NCBI GenBank assembly: GCA_021159805.1
Contig: JAGHDT010000076.1
Span: 1-7,638 of the forward strand
DNA from: Anaerolineae bacterium
GTDB lineage: Bacteria; Chloroflexota; Anaerolineae; B4-G1; SLSP01
Direction: 5' to 3'
Length of the DNA: 7,638 bases
Positions 1-5,594 of this stretch are shown piece after piece. Made by a program: the position numbers and the translations under genes. The notes under the pieces are model-generated. The model ran no database searches and was not told the DNA's origin. It saw only the letters and a program-made list of their open reading frames with translations. Every line of letters starts with the position of its first letter. Positions within the stretch are counted from its first letter, which is position 1.

Positions 1-1068
1 ATCCTCTTCGGGATGGTCATCCTGCGCATGTTCTCTTGCCGCAGCCACCATCTTGTCCAGTTGCTCGATCGAGGTCTGCACCTCGTCGAAGGGACGGCGC
101 TTGAGCCTGTGTGGCAGCGCCAGCTCGGCCGCAAGCAAGATGTCGCGGTCCGTGATGTGGCGTCGCTCCTCCCACGCAGCGTGCGCCATAGCGGTCTTGA
201 GGATGACCAGGTCGCCACGGTGGCCGTCAACACCCAGACCAGCCATCATCTCTGCGATGGTGGCCATGTCCGAGCGAGAATAGCGAACCTGCGGCAGCAG
301 ATGGCGGGCGTCCGCAATGCGTTTGGCCAGCCTAGCTTCCCGTGGCGAGCACTCTTCGTAGAACGCGGCACGATCCTGCTCGAACGCCAGATTTCGCTCC
401 ATAATGGCCATCCTCGATCGCGCATCGTGGATGCCGCCGACGTCCACACACAGGGCGAAGCGATCCAGCAGCTGCGGACGCAGATCCCCCTCTTCCGGAT
501 TCATCGTGCCGACGAGAATGAAGCGCGCCGGGTGCTCAAATGAGATCCCTTCGCGCTCAACTGTGTTGACGCCCATCGCGGCGGCGTCGAGCATCACGTC
601 GACGATATGATCATCGAGGAGATTCACCTCATCGACGTACAGGATGCCGCGATTGGCCGCAGCTAGGACGCCGGGCTCGAAGCGGCGTTCGCCTTTCTGG
701 ATGGCACGCTCGATATCCAGGGTGCCGACGACGCGATCCTCGGTTGCGCCAATAGGGAGTTCAACAAAGGGAACCTTCTTCCACACCCAAGGCAGGGTTT
801 CACCCTGTTCCGACCGGCTTCTGCAGTTGGTGCACCAGCTCGAAGGCTGATCGGGGTCGCAGTTGAATGCGCCGTCGGCGACGATCTTGATGTCGGGCAG
901 CAGCGCAGCCAGGCCTCGTGCTGCTGTGGATTTGGCCGTGCCGCGTTCTCCTCGGATCAGCACCCCTCCGATGCGGAAGTTGATGGCCGTGAGGATCAGC
1001 GCGCGTTTCATCCTCTCCTGGCCAACAACCGCGGTAAACGGAAAGACTAAACGTCCGTTGTCAGTCAC
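1..1068 (-). CDS. chlI: ChlI/BchI-type magnesium (or cobalt) chelatase AAA+ ATPase subunit, 3' end outside window
   Basis: AAA+ motor subunit of a metal chelatase, which uses ATP to drive insertion of Mg2+ or Co2+ into a tetrapyrrole together with ChlD- and ChlH/CobN-type partners in the cytoplasm. Visible are Walker A GERGTAKST (residues 40-48), a Cys cluster C70, C79 and C82 typical of one ChlI subgroup, Walker B ILYVDEVNLLDD (142-153), sensor-1 region GTMNPEEGDLRPQLLDRF (187-204), and a helical lid beyond about 250. The start is GTG at 1068 (complement), with AAGGAGG at 1073-1079, 4 bases upstream. The 356 codons seen run open to base 1 and end in an acidic stretch (QDDHPEED). Such a stretch could be the C-terminus of a stand-alone ChlI or the linker to a fused ChlD/VWA half. 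Whether the enzyme serves chlorophyll or cobalamin synthesis cannot be told here. Family is secure; metal is not. Confidence 0.93.
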   Translation of the reverse strand, partial: MTDNGRLVFPFTAVVGQERMKRALILTAINFRIGGVLIRGERGTAKSTAARGLAALLPDIKIVADGAFNCDPDQPSSWCTNCRSRSEQGETLPWVWKKVPFVELPIGATEDRVVGTLDIERAIQKGERRFEPGVLAAANRGILYVDEVNLLDDHIVDVMLDAAAMGVNTVEREGISFEHPARFILVGTMNPEEGDLRPQLLDRFALCVDVGGIHDARSRMAIMERNLAFEQDRAAFYEECSPREARLAKRIADARHLLPQVRYSRSDMATIAEMMAGLGVDGHRGDLVILKTAMAHAAWEERRHITDRDILLAAELALPHRLKRRPFDEVQTSIEQLDKMVAAAREHAQDDHPEED

Positions 1069-1244
1069 ACATCCTCCTTGATGCGTATCCGTGAAAGCTC
1101 ACAGGGACACGCCAGGGTCTATCCGCGAAATAGCTGGGGCATAGTCATCTGAGTAGCTCCAGCTCTCCTTCGTGCTATCTCCGGTGTTACTGGTCGGATT
1201 CAATATCGGCCGGCTACCTCGAGTATACCCACCTACGCTCCCAC

Positions 1245-1299
1245 TTCGCTGGGGCTGGTGTCAGGCCCGACTGCGCGAGCCGAGCGGGTTCGCTGGGGC
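1245..1299 (+). repeat. 11-bp direct repeat TTCGCTGGGGC, two copies 44 bp apart
   Basis: TTCGCTGGGGC occurs exactly at 1245-1255 and 1289-1299. Related TAGCTGGGG occurs at 1131-1139 and again at 1571-1579, inside the araB promoter spacer. The shared core GCTGGGG therefore appears four times on the plus strand of this intergenic region. The spacing of 44 bp is about four helical turns, so the pair could be regulator sites on one DNA face. GC-rich sequence makes the 7-base core alone common (it also occurs within rbsK), so only the 11-base repeat carries weight. Confidence 0.4.
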
Positions 1300-1343
1300 A
1301 CGGGTCCCTCTGCCGAGAGCTCAACACGAAGATGGGCCCGGGT

Positions 1344-1358
1344 CTCGACTGCGTCGAG
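1344..1358. repeat. Short inverted repeat CTCGAC-TGC-GTCGAG
   Basis: Perfect 6-bp arms at 1344-1349 and 1353-1358 around a 3-base centre. No T-run follows on either strand, so it is not a canonical terminator. It may be an operator or a chance hairpin. Confidence 0.35.
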
Positions 1359-1407
1359 GTTGACACCGGCCGGAGCGGAACGGGCCCTTGTTTTCACGCT
1401 TGCGTGG

Positions 1408-1423
1408 TGTGCGCATGCGCACA
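1408..1423. promoter_or_regulatory. 16-bp perfect palindrome TGTGCGCATGCGCACA, candidate operator
   Basis: All eight base pairs of TGTGCGCATGCGCACA are symmetric around the 1415/1416 junction. The symmetry breaks at 1407/1424. It lies about 150 bp upstream of the best araB promoter and about 340 bp from the chlI start. Palindromes of this length with no spacer are usual for dimeric repressors, such as LacI-type sugar regulators, but no specific family consensus is claimed. An alternating purine-pyrimidine tract is an alternative reading. Confidence 0.45.
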
Positions 1424-1457
1424 TGGCGTCTATTGCGATCTCCACAAAGACGGTTTA

Positions 1458-1471
1458 CACAGTGTACTGTG
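1458..1471. promoter_or_regulatory. Inverted repeat CACAGT-GT-ACTGTG, candidate operator
   Basis: Perfect 6-bp arms (1458-1463 and 1466-1471) flank a GT centre. A second, shorter dyad with the same GTGTAC core, TTGT-GT-ACAA, lies at 1493-1502, about 33 bp or three helical turns downstream centre to centre. Two sites with a shared core and near-integral phasing suggest a dimeric regulator, possibly of GntR or LacI type. The second site resembles Bacillus AraR operators but is 2 bp shorter at its centre, so AraR is not claimed. Confidence 0.4.
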
Positions 1472-1556
1472 ATTATACCATCGAGCGATGGCTTGTGTAC
1501 AACGTGCGACGTCCCTGATGAGGTAGACTCAGCGCTACCGTACCGTGCGCGTTAGT

Positions 1557-1585
1557 TTGATATCTCACCCTAGCTGGGGTAAACT
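1557..1585 (+). promoter_or_regulatory. Sigma-70-type promoter for araB with palindrome in the spacer
   Basis: The -35 is TTGATA at 1557-1562 (5 of 6 consensus bases), followed by a 17-base spacer and a -10 TAAACT at 1580-1585 (4 of 6). Transcription would begin near 1592, giving a leader of about 90 bases before the araB ATG. The spacer contains ACCCTAGCTGGGGT (1567-1580), a 14-bp palindrome with a single mismatched pair that touches the -10. A repressor bound there would block RNA polymerase. Outer arms TAGTTT (1553-1558) and AAACTA (1581-1586) add a further inverted repeat around the same centre region. Confidence 0.6.
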
Positions 1586-1597
1586 AGCGGCACTTCT

Positions 1598-1613
1598 ATC
1601 CTTGCCGAAGGAT
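1598..1613 (+). other. 5' leader hairpin ATCCTT-GCCG-AAGGAT
   Basis: A perfect 6-bp stem closes a four-base loop (GCCG, 1604-1607) in the predicted araB leader, just downstream of the predicted start of transcription. CGGC at 1588-1591 could pair instead with the loop bases GCCG, giving an alternative fold. There is no T-run after it, so it is not a terminator. It could protect the 5' end of the mRNA. Confidence 0.4.
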
Positions 1614-1680
1614 CGCATCACAGCAATGGTGAATATGTTCCCAGTTGTGTAAGATGGACGACTTCACGGAGGTTCCCGAT

Positions 1681-3357
1681 ATGGGCGACAAGAAATACTC
1701 AGTGGGTGTGGATTACGGTACTGAATCCGGACGTGCGGTGTTGGTCGACGTTTCAGATGGACGTGTGATTGCTTCGGCGGTCCATCTGTATGCCAACGGT
1801 GTCATCGATGATGTGCTGCCGGGCACGGATATTCGTCTCGAGCCGGATTGGGCGCTTCAGGACCCCAACGATTACACCGAGGTCCTGAAACACACGGTCC
1901 CCGCGGTGCTTCAGGAGAGTGGTATTGATCCTGAGGATGTCATCGGCGTAGGGGTCGATTTCACGGCCTGCACGGTGGTGGCTGCGAAGGCAGATGGAAC
2001 CCCGCTGTGCTTCCTGCCGGAGTGGCGTGACAACCCACACGCCTGGGTCAAACTGTGGAAACATCACGCAGCGCAGCCAGAAGCCAACAAGCTGAATCAG
2101 AAAGCTCGCGAGATGGGGCAGGACTGGCTGGATCGCTATGGCGGCAAGATCAGCTCGGAGTGGTTCTTCCCCAAGGTATGGCAGACGCTTGATGAGGCGC
2201 CCGACGTCTACGCGGCTGCGGACCGGTTTATTGAGGCAGCGGACTGGATCATCTGGCAGCTCACTGGCCAGGAAACTCGCAATAACTGCACAGCCGGATA
2301 CAAGGCGATCTGGTCGAAGAAGGACGGTTTTCCGACTGACAGATTCCTGGGTGCGCTTGATCCGCGGTTGGCATCCGTGGTTGATGAGAAGATGTCTCGT
2401 GATATCCAGTTTTTGGGAGACAAAGCCGGTGCTATCTGTAGGACAGCCGCGGAATGGACCGGCCTGAAGGTCGGGACCGCGGTCGCAGTGGGGAATGTCG
2501 ACGCCCACGTTTCAGTGCCTGCGGCGACCGTGACGGAGCCTGGGCGCATGGTCATTATCATGGGCACGTCAAATTGCCACATGATCCTCAGTGAGGAAGA
2601 GCACACAGTGCTCGGAATGTGTGGCTATGTCGCTGATGGCATCATCCCGGGCTATTTCGGGTACGAGGCAGGTCAGTCCTGTGTGGGCGACCACTTTGCG
2701 TGGTTTGTGGAGAACTGTGTCCCCGCATCCTACGAACGCGAAGCTGCGGCGCAGGGTGTATCGATTCACGAGTTGCTGGAGGCCAAGGCCGCCCAGCAGA
2801 AGCCCGGAGAGCATGGTCTGGTGGCGCTGGATTGGTGGAACGGCAATCGGAGCGTGCTTGTCGACGTCGATCTGACGGGGCTCTTGATCGGCCAGACGCT
2901 GGCTACCAAGCCGGAGGATATCTACCGCGCGCTGATCGAGGCCACGGCGTATGGCACGCGGATGATTGTGGAGACGTTCACCGCGAGCGGCGTTGCCGTT
3001 GACGAGATCGTGGCCACCGGTGGACTTCCTGAACGCAACAAGCTGCTGATGCAGATCTACGCGGATGTCACGGGGCGTGAGGTGAAGATTGCTGCGTCGA
3101 AACAGACGCCGGCGCTTGGCTCCGCGATGTTCGGCGCTGTCGCGGCGGGCAAGGCTGTTGGTGGCTATGATAGCATCCAAGAGGCCAGCGCGGCGATGGC
3201 GAGTCTGCGAGATGAGCGGTTTGCCCCGATTCCAGAGCATGCTGCGGTGTACGACAAGCTCTATCAAGAGTATGTCATACTGCACGACACCTTCGGGCGT
3301 GGTGCAAATGATGTGATGAAACGGCTCAAGGCGATTCGAGCGGCGAGTCTGAGCTGA
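1681..3357 (+). CDS. araB: L-ribulokinase AraB
   Basis: FGGY-family kinase that phosphorylates L-ribulose to L-ribulose 5-phosphate in cytoplasmic L-arabinose catabolism. The protein has 558 residues, close to Bacillus AraB. The N-terminal phosphate motif GVDYGTESGRAV is at residues 9-20, the sugar-site region GVDFTACT at 91-98, and the catalytic Asp is probably D274 in GNVDAH. MGTSNCHM (294-301) and DWWNGNRS (384-391) follow, with ATP-site TGGLPERNK at 447-455. The combination is specific to AraB rather than to xylulose or glycerol kinases. I chose ATG 1681 because GGAGG at 1668-1672 lies 8 bases upstream. The in-frame ATG 1654 and TTG 1645 have no such site. A sigma-70-like promoter is at 1557-1585. 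The stop codon touches the araD ribosome site, so the two are probably co-translated. Confidence 0.97.
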   Translation: MGDKKYSVGVDYGTESGRAVLVDVSDGRVIASAVHLYANGVIDDVLPGTDIRLEPDWALQDPNDYTEVLKHTVPAVLQESGIDPEDVIGVGVDFTACTVVAAKADGTPLCFLPEWRDNPHAWVKLWKHHAAQPEANKLNQKAREMGQDWLDRYGGKISSEWFFPKVWQTLDEAPDVYAAADRFIEAADWIIWQLTGQETRNNCTAGYKAIWSKKDGFPTDRFLGALDPRLASVVDEKMSRDIQFLGDKAGAICRTAAEWTGLKVGTAVAVGNVDAHVSVPAATVTEPGRMVIIMGTSNCHMILSEEEHTVLGMCGYVADGIIPGYFGYEAGQSCVGDHFAWFVENCVPASYEREAAAQGVSIHELLEAKAAQQKPGEHGLVALDWWNGNRSVLVDVDLTGLLIGQTLATKPEDIYRALIEATAYGTRMIVETFTASGVAVDEIVATGGLPERNKLLMQIYADVTGREVKIAASKQTPALGSAMFGAVAAGKAVGGYDSIQEASAAMASLRDERFAPIPEHAAVYDKLYQEYVILHDTFGRGANDVMKRLKAIRAASLS

Positions 3358-3367
3358 GGGGAGTGTT

Positions 3368-4009
3368 ATGTTAGAAAGGCTGCGTGAGGAGCTCTGGCTA
3401 CTGCATTTGGAGTTGCCTAGGAACGACCTGGTGAAGTGGACCGGTGGCAACGTTAGCGGTCGTGATCCGGAGACGGGCTATGTGGTCATCAAGCCGTCCG
3501 GTGTGCGGTATGAGGCGCTCAAGCCGTCGGATATGGTCATCATGGACCTTGAGGGCAAGCTCATTGAGGGCGCTCTCAAACCCTCATCGGACACAGCCAG
3601 CCATCTCTACATCTACCGGCAGCGACCAGACGTTATGGGGATTGTGCACACACACTCGCCCTACGCCACGGCCTTCGCTGCTGTAGGGAAGCCGATCCCC
3701 GTCTGTCTGACAGCGATGGCGGACGAGTTCGGCGGCCCGATTCCTGTCGGGGGTTTTGCGCTGATCGGTGGTGAGGCGATCGGTAAAGTTGTAGTCGACG
3801 CGATCGGTACATCGTGCGCAGTCTTGCTCAAGCAACATGGTGTTTTCACGATAGGGGCGAGCCCAACGGCCGCTGTCAAGGCAGCTGTGATGACAGAGGA
3901 CGTCGCCAGGACTGTCTGGTTGGCGATGCAAATCGGCCAGGTGGAGGTGATCTCAGCCGATGATGTGGAGAGCCTCCATCATCGGTACACCCATGTCTAT
4001 GGGCAGTGA
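3368..4009 (+). CDS. araD: L-ribulose-5-phosphate 4-epimerase AraD (short form)
   Basis: Class II aldolase-fold zinc enzyme that converts L-ribulose 5-phosphate to D-xylulose 5-phosphate, the step after AraB. The 213 residues show phosphate-binding TGGNVSG (25-31) and KPSGVRY (42-48), then KPSSDTASH (71-79). Zinc ligands are H94 and H96 in VHTHS and H157 in KQHGVF. The likely catalytic D119 is in MADEFGG. The C-terminus is YGQ with Y211, matching the conserved C-terminal Tyr of AraD. That Tyr and D119 argue for an epimerase rather than a fuculose-phosphate aldolase. It is about 18 residues shorter than E. coli AraD, because the segment between D119 and H157 is reduced. The start ATG follows GAGGGGAG (3356-3363), which overlaps the araB stop; the gap is 10 bases. 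Confidence 0.93.
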   Translation: MLERLREELWLLHLELPRNDLVKWTGGNVSGRDPETGYVVIKPSGVRYEALKPSDMVIMDLEGKLIEGALKPSSDTASHLYIYRQRPDVMGIVHTHSPYATAFAAVGKPIPVCLTAMADEFGGPIPVGGFALIGGEAIGKVVVDAIGTSCAVLLKQHGVFTIGASPTAAVKAAVMTEDVARTVWLAMQIGQVEVISADDVESLHHRYTHVYGQ

Positions 4010-4082
4010 GTTCGTGTCCGAAACTCTCCGTTCCGGGATGCTTCGGAGTGTACAGAATGTGTGCCTGGAGAGCTATCTGAGC

Positions 4083-4120
4083 TGTGCCAGCCGTTCCGGA
4101 GGTCTGAAATGGCTGGCACA
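4083..4120 (+). promoter_or_regulatory. 10-bp perfect inverted repeat upstream of rbsK
   Basis: TGTGCCAGCC (4083-4092) pairs exactly with GGCTGGCACA (4111-4120) around an 18-base loop. The loop carries GGAGG at 4098-4102 and the first two bases of an ATG at 4109. No T-run follows the right arm, so a canonical intrinsic terminator is unlikely. In RNA the stem would partly hide that ATG and ends 12 bases before the rbsK ribosome site. It could be a translational control element, an mRNA-processing hairpin or a dyad operator. Confidence 0.55.
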
Positions 4121-4144
4121 ATCTATTCCTGCGGAGGTGGTTGA
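4109..4144 (+). CDS. Possible 11-codon leader ORF before rbsK
   Basis: ATG 4109 has GGAGG at 4098-4102 with an ideal 6-base spacing and reads MAGTIYSCGGG to a TGA at 4142-4144, 3 bases before the rbsK ATG. The Shine-Dalgarno site lies in the loop of the 4083-4120 hairpin, and the ORF covers the rbsK Shine-Dalgarno site (GGAGG, 4133-4137). Terminating ribosomes could re-start at rbsK. The peptide has no recognisable family and no run of one amino acid as in classical attenuators. It could be fortuitous. Confidence 0.3.
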   Translation: MAGTIYSCGGG

Positions 4145-4147
4145 GAG

Positions 4148-5068
4148 ATGGCCAAGATCACGGTGGTAGGGAGTGCCAACATCGATCTAGTGGTGCGCAC
4201 GCCGCGGATGCCCGTGAAGGGTGAGACCATCCTCGGTGGACCGTTCTTTTCCGGCCCCGGCGGCAAGGGCGTCAACCAGGCAGTTGGGGCTGCGCGGCTG
4301 GGTGGTGATGTGACGATGGTTGCCCGATTGGGTCAGGATCAGTTTGGTGACACGGCCGCCGGCAATCTCCGACAGGAGGGCATCCGTCTGGATTGTGTCT
4401 ATCGATCCGTAGATGCTCACACCGGTATCGCGTCGATCCTCGTTGACAGCGCGGGCGAGAACATGATTGTCGTTGCATCGGGGGCCAATGCCGAGCTGAG
4501 TCCGGCTGATGTTGAGTCCAGCGCCGATGCGATTATGGCGGCAGATGTCATACTGGTGCAACTCGAGTCCCCAATGGCAACGGTGCAGCGCGCGGTTGAG
4601 ATCGCCCACCAGGCTGGGGTGACGGTGCTCTTGAATCCGGCCCCGGGTCGGCCCCTGGCTGATGCGTTGCTACGGCAGGTCGATGTGTTGACGCCAAATC
4701 AGACTGAGGCGCAGATCATCACGGGGCTGGTCGCGGGCACGCCGGCAGAAGCTGAGATCGCGGCCCGGGCGCTCCTGAAGAGAGGCGTCGGTATTGTGAT
4801 CATCACGCTCGGCGCTGCGGGCGCTCTGGTGGTGACCGCCACCAGAGCGGAGCACGTGGCAGGTTTCACCGTTGATGCTGTGGACACAACAGGCGCAGGT
4901 GATGCGTTCAATGGAGCCCTCGCGGTGGCGCTGTCGGAACGACAGCCCTTGGCGCATGCCGTGACCTTCGCCAACGCTGTGGCTGCACTGCAGGTGACGC
5001 GTCAGGGCGCTGCGGCTGCCATGCCGCGGCGGAGTGAGGTCGAAGCGTTTCTGTTGGGAGCTGGCTGA
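4148..5068 (+). CDS. rbsK: Ribokinase-type PfkB-family sugar kinase
   Basis: ATP-dependent kinase most like ribokinase (D-ribose to D-ribose 5-phosphate). The protein has 306 residues, the usual ribokinase length. It shows GSANIDLV (8-15) with substrate Asp D13, PfkB signature 1 region GPGGKGVNQA (36-45), LNPAPGRP (162-169), TPNQTEA (182-188), and signature 2 DTTGAGDAFNG (246-256) with catalytic D252. The C-terminal AAAAMPRRSEV resembles the conserved end of ribokinases. GGAGG at 4133-4137 is 10 bases before the ATG. Placed behind araBD, it may handle ribose or another pentose released with arabinose. PfkB kinases are easily mis-assigned, so the exact sugar is inferred. The family is certain. 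Confidence 0.88.
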   Translation: MAKITVVGSANIDLVVRTPRMPVKGETILGGPFFSGPGGKGVNQAVGAARLGGDVTMVARLGQDQFGDTAAGNLRQEGIRLDCVYRSVDAHTGIASILVDSAGENMIVVASGANAELSPADVESSADAIMAADVILVQLESPMATVQRAVEIAHQAGVTVLLNPAPGRPLADALLRQVDVLTPNQTEAQIITGLVAGTPAEAEIAARALLKRGVGIVIITLGAAGALVVTATRAEHVAGFTVDAVDTTGAGDAFNGALAVALSERQPLAHAVTFANAVAALQVTRQGAAAAMPRRSEVEAFLLGAG

Positions 5069-5094
5069 GAGAGGGATCTGGGGGAGGGAACTCC

Positions 5095-5580
5095 ATGGAT
5101 GCGCTGGCAGCAATTCGGAAGCGACGCAGTGTGCGGGCTTACACCGGTGATCCGGTGCCGCGAGCCGATCTGGAGACCATTGTGGATGCCGGCCGGTTGG
5201 CAGCGACCGGGTTCAATCGCCAGCCGTGGGACTTCATCGTAGTCACCGACGCTGCCATCATCGATCAACTCACGGTTGCTGCGTCGTGGATGGCGCAGGC
5301 CGGGGCTATCATCGCTTTGGTGGTGGATCCTACTGCCGAGTACTGGCTGGAGGATGCAGCGGCGGCTGCGGAGAACATGTTGGTCGCGGCAACCGCGTTG
5401 GGATATGGCTCGTGCTGGCTGGAGGGCCGCACCAAGCGACATGAGGCCGAGCTCAAAGCTCTGCTGCGCGTGCCCGAGGCCAAACGGCTGCTGACGTTAG
5501 TGCCGATTGGGGTGCCTGTGAGCTGGCCCACTCACGAGAAGCGATCACTCGACGAGGTCATTCATTGGGAAACTTACTGA
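5095..5580 (+). CDS. Short nitroreductase-family flavoprotein
   Basis: FMN-dependent NAD(P)H oxidoreductase of the nitroreductase fold; physiological substrate unknown. Signatures are KRRSVRAYTGDPVP (9-22), the FMN-phosphate segment, GFNRQPWDFIVV (39-50), and the helix and turn AAENMLVAATALGYGSCWLEG (91-111), with PIGVP at 137-141 before a short C-terminal tail. At 161 residues it is shorter than most members (about 170-220); the middle region between about 55 and 85 is compressed. A strong ribosome site GGGGAGGG (5081-5088) precedes the ATG. It lies 26 bases after rbsK and 14 before the next gene, so it is almost certainly in the same transcript. A redox role in sugar metabolism is not evident, so its place here is unexplained. 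Confidence 0.88.
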   Translation: MDALAAIRKRRSVRAYTGDPVPRADLETIVDAGRLAATGFNRQPWDFIVVTDAAIIDQLTVAASWMAQAGAIIALVVDPTAEYWLEDAAAAAENMLVAATALGYGSCWLEGRTKRHEAELKALLRVPEAKRLLTLVPIGVPVSWPTHEKRSLDEVIHWETY

Positions 5581-5594
5581 GATCGGAGCTGGGT

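Larger units (their letters stand above)
1069..1680. other. Divergent intergenic control region between chlI and araB
   Basis: This is a 612-base stretch with no convincing gene. Short open frames in it lack Shine-Dalgarno sites and resemble no family I know. The right half (1400-1680) is rich in dyad symmetry and holds the best promoter. The left half has only weak promoter-like matches for chlI on the minus strand: TATACT at 1222-1227 complement, without a good -35; and TTGAAT at 1198-1203 complement with GATAGC 18 bases on. I looked for the GCCACTG-type core of a cobalamin riboswitch upstream of chlI and did not find it. Confidence 0.7.
4010..4147 (+). other. araD-rbsK spacer with repeat CCGTTCCGG
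   Basis: At 138 bases this is by far the largest gap in the cluster. It contains the direct repeat CCGTTCCGG at 4028-4036 and 4091-4099 (63 bp apart), a weak CTCCG/CGGAG dyad around the first copy, and a strong hairpin at 4083-4120. I see no clear -35/-10 promoter. It may mark a processing or control point, or a scar of gene loss. Confidence 0.5.

Noticed and set aside
13..543. 176-codon plus-strand open frame at the left edge
   Set aside because: The minus strand encodes unmistakable ChlI motifs through this stretch, so this is its shadow.
1069..1400. Cobalamin riboswitch upstream of chlI
   Set aside because: I could not find the conserved GCCACTG-type core or the usual flanking boxes on the minus strand. 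A covariance-model search would settle it.
1454..1479. Promoter TTTACA with TATACC
   Set aside because: The 14-base spacing is too short for sigma-70; the promoter at 1557-1585 is better in every element.
1258..1518. Possible small gene (86 codons) in the intergenic region
   Set aside because: It has no ribosome site, a translation without family resemblance, and covers several palindromes; noncoding control DNA explains it better.
1626..1652. Eight-codon upstream ORF in the araB leader (MVNMFPVV)
   Set aside because: The nearest purine-rich site (AAGGA, 1608-1612) is 13 bases away and lies in a hairpin; probably fortuitous.
1753..2508. Long open frame on the minus strand inside araB
   Set aside because: It is antisense to a clear AraB, has no recognisable family and no ribosome site; GC-rich codon use leaves the opposite strand open.
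2569..3450. 293-codon minus-strand open frame across the end of araB and start of araD
   Set aside because: It crosses two well-supported genes, and its translation is Arg/His-rich and low in motifs, as expected of an antisense shadow.
4083..4127. Rho-independent terminator after araD
   Set aside because: The stem is good, but no T-run follows and the loop is 18 bases, so a canonical terminator is not supported.
4114..4132. Sigma-54 promoter starting at TGGCAC before rbsK
   Set aside because: The GC of the -12 element is not at the required 10-base distance from the GG; the TGGCAC is part of the inverted repeat.
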